Shown here piece by piece: positions 56,870 through 64,000 of a stretch of 64,000 bases of DNA. The stretch is from Sorex araneus (Eukaryota; Chordata; Mammalia; Eulipotyphla; Soricidae). How positions within the stretch are numbered: position 1 is the stretch's first letter; the number at the start of each line of letters is the position of its first letter. The notes beneath the pieces are model-generated. The model was given only the letters and a program-made list of their open reading frames with translations. It was not told the DNA's origin and ran no database searches. The stretch is taken from positions 103,403,552 through 103,467,551 of the forward strand of contig NC_073313.1 of NCBI RefSeq assembly GCF_027595985.1, in the 5' to 3' direction. A program made the position numbers and the translations under genes.

Positions 56870-57112
56870 TACTGTCACTGTCACTGTCATCCCGTTGCTC
56901 ATCGATTTGTTCGAGCGGGCACCAGAAATGTCTCTCATTGAGAGACTTATTGTTATTGTTTTTGGCATTTCCAATACGCATGGGTAGCTTGCCAGGCTCT
57001 GCCGCCCAGGCTCGATACTCTCAGTAACTTGCCGGGCTCTCCGAGAGGGGCGGAGGAATCGAACTCGGGTTGGCCGCGTGAAAGGCGAACGCCCTACCGC
57101 TGTGCTATCGCT
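56870..57112 (-). repeat. Type B SINE, palindromic-core subfamily
   Basis: CACTGTCACTGTCATCCC, GTCTCTCATTGAGAGAC, CGAGAGGGGCGGAGGAATCG to GTGCTATCGCTC. The last head bases are missing. Confidence 0.94.
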
Positions 57113-57154
57113 CAATAAAGAAACTATCCATCTATTTTGTTCTATTGGAGTGAT

Positions 57155-57380
57155 GCTCCCAAACAGTGCTCAATATCAGTCCCAAAGACTTTCAACAGGT
57201 AATGCAGGTCTAACAACTCAGTGCTGGGGCCTGGCACTGCTCGGATCCAGTGGCGCTGGAGTTCACCAGTTTCACAGCCAGTTGATCTGGTAGGGTCATG
57301 CAGTGTTGGGGACCAAACTCGGGGACTAGTGCACTCCAAGCTTGTGTTCCTGAACTTTGAGACAGCTCCTCAGCCCCTCA
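57155..57380 (-). repeat. Type D SINE
   Basis: GCTGGGGCCTGGCACTGCTC, CAGTGTTGGGGACCAAACTC and GACAGCTCCTCAGCCCC. Confidence 0.6.
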
Positions 57381-57580
57381 GTTCTGTTTTATGAGCACCA
57401 TTTGTTTTAGTAAGGGTTCCAGTGGTTTAGAAAGAGAATAATTTCTCCAGATTTCATGATTTGGCTTTCCTGAGCCTATGAGGAAGAATATGTGGTTCAC
57501 TACAAAATGTACAACTTATACACTTGAACCTTGCGTTTTGGTTTGGAGTGGGTTTTGTTTTTGAATTTTTGGTTTGTTTC

Positions 57581-57999
57581 TGTTAGAGTCCGGAATCGAC
57601 CACGCCTTATAGACAGAGAACAGAGACGATAATGCAAATCACATAGCGAGGTTTATTGTTCCAGCTAGCTGGGGTCCAAGCATCTGCCCAGCGCATTGGG
57701 TTTCAACAAGGACCCCCGAGCACTAGGTTCAGCAAGTTCTTATACTTTCATTTTTGGCAAGTCAGCATTACACAGCAAATTTTTATTACCTACAGAGTAC
57801 ACATATGTTTTTGTTGTGTTGTTTTGGCCCACAACATCTTGCCCAGCTCCTGACAGTTACATTCCAGAGACCTAATCTTATTCCGGGGATGTAATCTTTG
57901 AAAAAAACATCTGTTTTTTTCTGCTTTTCTTGTTCCTGGAAGAGGCCTAAGTCGCTCAGAGCCTGTCACGGCAGTTCTCCAGCTAAGCGGGTCCTAACA
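57581..57999 (-). mobile_element. Solitary ERV LTR, 419 bp, 4-bp TSD, antisense
   Basis: Ends TGTTAGAGTC and GTCCTAACA form the terminal inverted TG/CA pair, flanked by TTTC at 57577-57580 and 58000-58003. On the minus strand it has TATAAG (57744-57739) and AATAAA (complement TTTATT at about 57652), in promoter then poly(A) order. A 4-bp TSD fits class I (gammaretrovirus-like) elements. No internal viral genes are present. Confidence 0.9.
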
Positions 58000-58019
58000 T
58001 TTCTTTGGTAGAAGGTGAG

Positions 58020-58172
58020 GGTGGGGGTTCGGAGACATACGCAGTGGTGCTCTGGGCTTACTCCTGACTCAGGGATCAGTCCTGCCGGTAGTTCTCAGGG
58101 GACCATCTGCTATATCAGGTATCAAACCAGGGTCTTCTGCCTCCAAGGCAAGTGCCTTATCCACTGGCCCTG
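58020..58172 (-). repeat. Type A SINE
   Basis: GTGGTGCTCTGGGCTTACTC to CCTTATCCACTGGCCC. Confidence 0.8.
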
Positions 58173-58317
58173 AATTGTGTATTTGATACAATGGTAAGTT
58201 CTAAAACTGAATCCCGTACAACTGAAATTTGAATCTAAAGGAAATTACCGAGAAGATAATTGCTAGATACTGCTACATTCCCAAAAGGACATTGAAATAT
58301 ATAGGTGTACATAAAGG

Positions 58318-58485
58318 TGGGTGGAGGGCACATCTGGAAATTCTTAGGGCATATTCCTGGAACTGTGCTCAGGGATTACTTTTGACATGGCTCGGGGAAC
58401 TATATGTGGTGCCAGGGGCTGGACCAGACCCTGGTCAGCACACACAAGGCAAGCACTATACTTTTTGTACTATTGCTCAGGCCTC
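58318..58485 (-). repeat. Type A SINE
   Basis: GGAGGGCACATCTGGAAATTC to TGTACTATTGCTCAGGCC. Confidence 0.82.
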
Positions 58486-59922
58486 TAAATCTCTGAATCC
58501 AATCCAATCCTCCATTCCTTTGAATAAACAAAACACAGAATTATTTTATAGAATGATGTACTGATTTATAGGATGAGTTCTCTGACAAATCCATCCAGGC
58601 TAGGGGTGGTATATGGAGATGCATCTTTTCAAACCTAGCAAAAATTTTGAATTAAGATCCACTGGGATATTAATCCAGACTGCCTCTTCTGGCAGATTTA
58701 ATTGATGTGCATAATAATGTGAATATTCCCATGATGGAATATTGGTAGAACTGTTTAGTCAGGACATGTGTGTGGAGACATTACCTGACAATCAGATTAT
58801 CTTCTTTTAGGAAACGTGGGGGAGTTTCTAAAAAAAAAACAGTTTTTGTTTGGGGGGGGGGGGAAGCCTAAGGACGTTTTAACTCTTCCTTTTGAAACTA
58901 TCTCAGTGAGTCAGACTTATCTGTACCAGAAAGACCTGCAAATCTGCCTTTCAGTTTTAATAGCTGCATGTGCATTATGGAATTCCTTTGCCCAACGCAC
59001 ATACAAGCAGATGACACAGCACTTTTCTATTCAAACCTTATAAAAGGAAAGCCCAGCAGAGGGCACATTGAGCATGTTTATCCAAATCCAAACACCTTGC
59101 TATTGTCTCAAGCATATATAGGCAGTACATTGCTACATTTGCATATGAAGTAAAACATTTCCAGGGTCTTCTGACTCTACAACAACTCTTCAACTCTGAG
59201 ACACCAAAATACTCAGTCAAGGTCAACCATAAAGATTTGAATAAAACAAAAAAATCTATCTAATTGATTACATTAAAACCAAGCACCTAGAAGATGTGAA
59301 TAAATTCCTGGGATTAGGAAGATCATTGAGCACACAGCTTCTCTTTAGTTATTATGTATTCCAGTGATTATATATTCCAAGATGGCATACAAAATATAAA
59401 TATATAAATATATTAAGTTATGCCAGTAATTTAATTATCTGAATGCAACTAATCCACTGACAGTGCTTCAATAATACATCAACTTTCTTCGATCACTTAG
59501 CATACTTCAGAGTCACCTTTTATGGGTTTGAGGGGAATGCCTGCATAAAATATAAGATTACAAATATGCTGAAAATCACTTTTTAAAGCCAACTCCAAGT
59601 GTCATTTTGATTATCTGTTCCTTTGCATTATCTACATCACTGCTTCCCATCTAGTAATATTTACAATTGGGCTCTAACAAACTTCTTTTCAGGGACTAAT
59701 AAACAACGACACTGATAAAATTCTACCTTTGGTATAATGAATTCTGGCTTGTACCTAGCTCTAGGTGGAAACTTTTTATTTATTTCAAAGAATAAAACAG
59801 TTGATTCTAATACCTGAAGTAGAAAACCAAGAAGTCAGACTATTACTTTTGTTTTAGAAATATCATTTTTCTAATTATAGAAAAAAGCATCAGGCCTTTG
59901 GTAAATTATACTTTATGCATAA
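58486..59922. other. Intron, largely unique; G-run at about 58852-58863
   Basis: No repeats recognised apart from the G homopolymer. One of the longer repeat-poor blocks of the intron. Confidence 0.4.
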
Positions 59923-59937
59923 ATGCCTTCTATTCTT

Positions 59938-60531
59938 TTTTTTTTATTTTATTGAATCACCATGTGAAAAGTTACAAAGTTCTCAGGCTTATGTCTCAGT
60001 TATACAATGTTCAAACACCCGTCCCTTCACCAGTGCCCATATTCCACCACCCAAAACCCCAGTATGCCTCCCACCCCCCACACCCCCACCTGGGTAACTG
60101 ATAAATTTCACTCTTCTATTTACCTTGATTACATTCCATATTTCAACACCAAACTCACTATTGTTGTTGGAGTTTCAACAGACTCACTATTTTTGTTGGA
60201 ATTTATCCCCCAAGAATACAGCCCTAATGACAAGGAAATATTTTATATTGAGTTTTCCACTGATGAGAATCAAGAGATAAAAAGTACAATTTCTGTATTT
60301 TAGTAATTAAATCCAGGGAGATTAAAGTTGGAAATTGAATCATTTCCCTTCCTGGAGCAGCATGGAGCAAAAGCTTAGTTCACAGTCTGGATACATGGTT
60401 GCAAGCACTCTCTGGAACCCCAAGTCTTATAGCTGCCTCTGGTTCCTGCTCGTTCGGCATTCACACGGCTGTGCAGAGGCATGGCCACCCGGGTCGAATC
60501 TCGGCCGGAGCCCGAGCTCCGGCCCCGATAG
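59938..60531 (-). mobile_element. Type G element, complete, exact 15-bp TSD
   Basis: Poly(A) complement, L1-like 3' end (GAATCACCATGTGAAAAG, CTCAGTTATACAATGTTCAA), distinct middle, GC-rich 5' end with hairpin GGCCGGAGC/GCTCCGGCC. TSD ATGCCTTCTATTCTT at 59923-59937 and 60532-60546. Confidence 0.92.
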
Positions 60532-60867
60532 ATGCCTTCTATTCTTAAATACTTGACAAACCACAGTGAACCAGATGGCATTTACTTATTGAAAGGCAAA
60601 AGTCCCTTTCATTTCCTCTATCTTTTTTTTCTGCCTACACATTTAATATGTTGCTCAACTCAGCCCTTTGTTTTCCTATCACAGCATTTAAGATCTTGCT
60701 GTTCCTCATATTTCTGGTTTAAGAACCCTTTGCCACAGTTAGTATCACATTTATTTATATGAAACTTAAGTATAAGGTATTAGTTGGACCAAGCAATTGA
60801 ATGTTTTACTCTTAACAAATCGTCTTGGTATACTTTAGATGAACCCAGATCTCTTCTATTTGTTTGT

Positions 60868-60945
60868 TTTGTGGTGCTGAGGATAGAACCCACGTCTCAT
60901 GCATGCAACCTATATGCTGTACCATTGAGCCACATCCCTACCAAT
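60868..60945 (-). repeat. ID-like tRNA-derived element
   Basis: GTGGTGCTGAGGATAGAACC and GTACCATTGAGCCACATCCC read in reverse as a tRNA-like head with A and B boxes. Confidence 0.6.
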
Positions 60946-60951
60946 AAATAT

Positions 60952-61199
60952 CACTGTCACTATTACTGTCATCCCATTGCTCATTGATTTGTTTGAGCGG
61001 GCACCAGTAACATCTCTCATTGAAAGACTTATTGTTACTGTTTTTGGCATATCCAATACACACGGGTAGCTTGTCAGGCTCTGCTGCACGGGCTCGATAC
61101 TCTCAGTAGCTTGGCGGGCTCTCTGAGAGGCAGAGGAATCGAACACAGGTCGGCCGTGTGAAAGGCAAAAGCCCAACAGCTGTACTATAGCTCCAGCCC
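60952..61199 (-). repeat. Type B SINE, palindromic-core subfamily, 12-bp TSD
   Basis: TCTCTCATTGAAAGACTTATT, TGTTTTTGGCATATCCAATA to GTACTATAGCTCCAGCCC. TSD ACCAATAAATAT at 60940-60951 and 61200-61211. Confidence 0.95.
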
Positions 61200-61211
61200 A
61201 CCAATAAATAT

Positions 61212-61547
61212 AACTCTACTACTATCTATTTATCTGTAACCATGTTCTCCTTCAAAAATATGTACTTGAAACTGTTTGTTTCTGTTTACCAGTGCCATAC
61301 ATCTATTCTAATGTATATAATAATGGAAGCTAAAAGAATTTGGAATATATATAAGCCACTTAATTCAAGTTACTAAATCAGGTCCTCCACTAAAATCAAA
61401 TAAAAATAACTGACTTGTAGATAAAATAGGAACTATTGAATGATGAGGGGTTCCTATGGAAAAGAGATGGGATACCAGAGATATTTATGGATCTGAAGCA
61501 CATGAGTTGATTTATCAAAAATATAGAAATTTTATGTTGGAGAGATA
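61212..61547. other. Intron sequence without recognised features
   Basis: No clear repeat or coding signal. Confidence 0.35.
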
Positions 61548-61700
61548 GTAAAGGGGTTAAAGCACTTGCTTTGCACAAGACCAATGTCAGTTCAGCCCCT
61601 AACACTGCTTATGACCCAGGAAGCACCACCAAGAATGATATCTGAGAACAGAGCTAGGAGGAAGCCTTTAGTACTACCTAGTGTGGTGCTAAAACCAAGC
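61548..61700 (+). repeat. Type A SINE, diverged
   Basis: AGAGATAGTAAAGGGGTTAA to CTACCTAGTGTGGTGC. Confidence 0.82.
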
Positions 61701-61749
61701 TAACCAAAAACAAAACTTCCATAGTAGATTAATATAAGGCTACTGAGGA

Positions 61750-61895
61750 GGGCTGGAGAAATAGTACAGGAGTTAAGGCATTTGCCTTGTACACAGAAAA
61801 CTGCAGGTTTCTTCCCTGACAATCTTAATGATCCCTGCACACAGAGCCAGGAATAAGCCCTGAGTATCATGGGTTGTGTCTCAAATATCAAAATT
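61750..61895 (+). repeat. Type A SINE
   Basis: GGGCTGGAGAAATAGTACAG to CATGGGTTGTGTCTCAAATA. Confidence 0.85.
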
Positions 61896-61929
61896 AAATT
61901 AAATTTTGTTTAAATTTAAATATAAAATA

Positions 61930-62092
61930 AGGGAGTAAAAGCAATAGTACAATAAGTACGGAGCTTGCATTGCACACGGTAAACCCAGGTTTAATCCTTG
62001 GCATCTCATGTGGTCCCGTGAGTCCTCCGGTAGTGATCCCTGAGTGCAGAGTCAGGAGTAAGCCCTGAGCACCACTGGATGTTGCCCTAAAA
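61930..62092 (+). repeat. Type A SINE
   Basis: AGTAAAAGCAATAGTACAAT to ACTGGATGTTGCCCTAAAAC. Third in a same-strand run. Confidence 0.85.
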
Positions 62093-62269
62093 CCAAACTA
62101 GAATAAAATTAAGTAAGAAAATTTTATTCTAAATGGTCTAGCGTCATACTGTCCAATGATCACTATCCAGATATATAAATTTCCATCTCTGATGTAGTTA
62201 GCACCACTTACATCAATTAAGTGCTTGAAATATGACTAATGCAACTGAGGAACTGAATTTAGGAGGCCT

Positions 62270-63585
62270 GCAAAGTGGTATTCAGGAGGCCCAGGTGCCA
62301 CTCTAAATAATTCTCAGCAAACATGGCCAGACAGTTCAACACAAGGGCATAAGGATAAGGTGTTGCTCCAGCTGTTGGTGCTAAGAACCACGATCGTCAC
62401 GCCTGTGATTTTCAGGGATCACCAGAGCCATCCATGGCAATGCTTGGAGGTTCAGGTAGTTCTGGGGATCAAATCTAGGGTGGGTATATGTAAAAAACTA
62501 AAGCATGCCTACGGGCGTGTGCACTCTCGGGCTCTCCAGGCGGCTCTGTCTCACCGCCCCCGTTCAGTGCTCTGGAACTGCTGTGTATGGGCTGGATCGG
62601 GAAGGCCGGTGGTCAAGGACAGGCGAAGGAAGAACGAGGACCAAGCTGGTTGCTGATTAGTTACCGTTTATTCAATATTCCATCTTTCTCATCTCCCGCA
62701 CTCCCAGCTCCGTGTTCTCTCTGGATCTACTGCAGCCTGGATTCTCTTGTCTCTCTCCTCCCTCTTTCTCTCTCCCCCTTGCCCCTAGGCTACACCCAGC
62801 CAGGTAGCAAAATCATCATAAGAAAGCTCTTCCTGAGGGCTGGGCATTCCAAAGCCCTTCCTGACTCTTAAGGTGTTTTTCTCCTTTCCTTAGTCCAAAC
62901 ACTCATTAACATCTTAATAGTAGTTATTTTTGTATGGAAGTAGCAAGAGATACATTGAGGCTTGCAAGGCAGCTCTCCTGGCAACATCTTGCCACAGACT
63001 TGGACTACAGCACTCAGGCCAGATTAATCATTCCTAAGCCTAGCAGGGTCCGAATCTAGTTATTACTTTTTGGATCATGACAACATTTGTCCATGACCAA
63101 ACTCTTAACTTATAGTTAAGCATTAGGCACTTTGGCCAGGCCCATCTCGATGCCAGGGTAGCACACAACTCACCACTTTCCTGGGTCCATCCGTCCCGTC
63201 CCTTGTCGGGACCCTGCTTTTGGGGGTGCTAGGAAGTCAGGGCAGCTGAGGCTTAGGTCGAGAGTACTGATGCCCAGGAGGAAAATATCATGTAGAGTCA
63301 AATGACTCCCAGGTTACAAAAGCATAGCATTTGCTAAGTCTTCCTGTGTCCATACAAAAAGGACATTGCTCCGAATAAACTATGCAAAGGACTCAAGGAG
63401 AAGAGAAAAACAATATTTACAAGTCAACAGAACATTAAGAAAGAAGCTACAAATAAACACAGAGGAATGGGAGCACTGTAACAGGAGTAACCCAATAAAC
63501 ATAAACTACCTGAGGCTATGTTATCCTACAGGTATATAGAGTAAATGAATCCCAAACTTGTATTATCTCTCCTGCCCCAGAAACA
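62270..63585 (-). repeat. Type D SINE split by an LTR
   Basis: Body at 62270-62488 (GGATCACCAGAGCCATCC, GGGGATCAAATCTAGGG), head resumes at 63537-63585 (CTTGTATTATCTCTCCTGCC). The LTR sits between. Confidence 0.75.
62489..63530 (-). mobile_element. Solitary ERV LTR, 1042 bp, 6-bp TSD, antisense
   Basis: Ends TGTAAAAAAC and ATCCTACA form inverted TGT/ACA termini. TSD GGTATA at 62483-62488 and 63531-63536. TTTATT near 62670 is a poly(A)-signal complement. A 6-bp TSD fits class II (betaretrovirus-like) ERVs. No internal viral genes; short frames are meaningless. Sister copy at 23419-24536. Confidence 0.92.
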
Positions 63586-63729
63586 GAATTTTAAACTTAG
63601 CTAATTGTAAATAAGTACTGGAGGGTACTGATTACCATTCATGCTGTACAGCAAGACATTGGCATTAAAATGGGGTTATTCAGAGTGCCTGTGGGACGGA
63701 TTAGTAGAAAAAGCTACTCAAGATGAGTC

Positions 63730-64000
63730 TCCATTGCTGCCCACAGGTGACAAGCACAGTCACAGAGGTTCTTTTACCTGCCCAACTCCACAACAGAGTA
63801 AGCTACACAGCCAGGTGTATGTGACCATCAGTGAACACTACAACAAAAAGATATGGAGCTCTATGGCCAGGAAGTGTGACTCCTAGCAAAACTCCTAGCA
63901 AAAAAAATGTGTGATCATGCAGTAAATCCGAAGAAGCACTACAACTGAGTGTAACCTCTGGAAATAGCTAAAGTGTGCCATCCCTGGCAAGTACCACAAC
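63730..64000 (+). repeat. Type F repeat, runs off the window
   Basis: GTGAACACTACAACAAAAAG, GTGTGACTCCTAGCAAAACTC and GTGCCATCCCTGGCAAGTAC resemble blocks at 11610 and 56390. Confidence 0.45.

Larger units (their letters stand above)
16458..64000 (+). other. RNF128: RNF128 intron 1 (continues past the window)
   Basis: No further exon is recognisable: the conserved segment beginning VDIVAIMIGN is absent from all frames, and no GC-rich first exon of the long isoform is seen. In human, as I recall, the long-isoform promoter lies tens of kb downstream of this exon, consistent with a very long first intron. Confidence 0.7.

Noticed and set aside
60440..60531. CpG-rich patch as the long RNF128 isoform's first exon
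   Set aside because: It is the 5' end of the type G element with TSDs; the frames do not show a signal peptide or PA domain.

Overview
This is vertebrate, mammalian nuclear DNA: AT-rich, almost gene-empty and packed with retrotransposons. Many dispersed repeats share the tRNA-like head GGCTGGAGCGATAGCACAG with an intact B-box motif (GGTTCGATTCC). I associate this repeat type with shrews (Soricidae, SOR-type SINEs), so Sorex or a close relative is my best guess (inference from recall, not a database search). There is no prokaryotic, viral-genome, CRISPR or operon content.

Two protein-coding segments are real. At 4065-4207 a good splice acceptor precedes a 47-codon terminal exon that I recognise as the 3' end of RADX (CXorf57), followed by a repeat-poor stretch that looks like its 3' UTR, with AATAAA at 5164. 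At 16049-16457 lies the alternative first coding exon of RNF128 (GRAIL), giving the N-terminus of the shorter human isoform: signal peptide plus the start of the PA domain, ending in a consensus GTAAGT donor. Both are on the plus strand. RADX followed by RNF128 is the gene order I recall from the mammalian X chromosome, so the window is probably X-linked. Nothing after 16457 resembles RNF128 exon 2 or the GC-rich first exon of the long isoform. The remaining 47.5 kb is therefore read as RNF128 intron 1.

Layout: 1-4064 last intron of RADX; 4065 to about 5.2 kb RADX last exon and 3' UTR; 5.2-16.0 kb intergenic, with SINEs, L1 3' ends, a GC-richer repeat in two partial copies, and a repeat-poor kilobase before RNF128; 16.0-64.0 kb RNF128 first exon and intron 1. 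The intron holds antisense L1 fragments (about 19.6-21.2, 23.0-25.7, 33.5-34.2, 41.6-45.3, 46.6-52.9 kb), one longer sense L1 fragment (30.9-32.8 kb), three LTRs (23.4, 57.6, 62.5 kb) and dozens of SINEs. Ancient MIR and L2 remnants occur at about 1.8, 2.3, 27.4, 29.0, 38.5 and 45.4 kb.

Repeat classes used below are my own labels. Type A is a tRNA head with a short body ending in CCCAAAA. Type B is the same head with a longer body ending in TGACAGTGACAG. Type C is B with an extra internal module. Type D is an older, longer relative of A. Type E is a GC-richer unit fused to the type C tail. Type G is a roughly 600-bp unit sharing its 3' end with local L1. Several insertions have clear target-site duplications (TSDs), which allow a relative order of insertion. 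I found no previously undescribed gene system. The most interesting material is repeat biology (module sharing, nested insertions, fold-back hairpins, local duplications) and small changes in the two genes.
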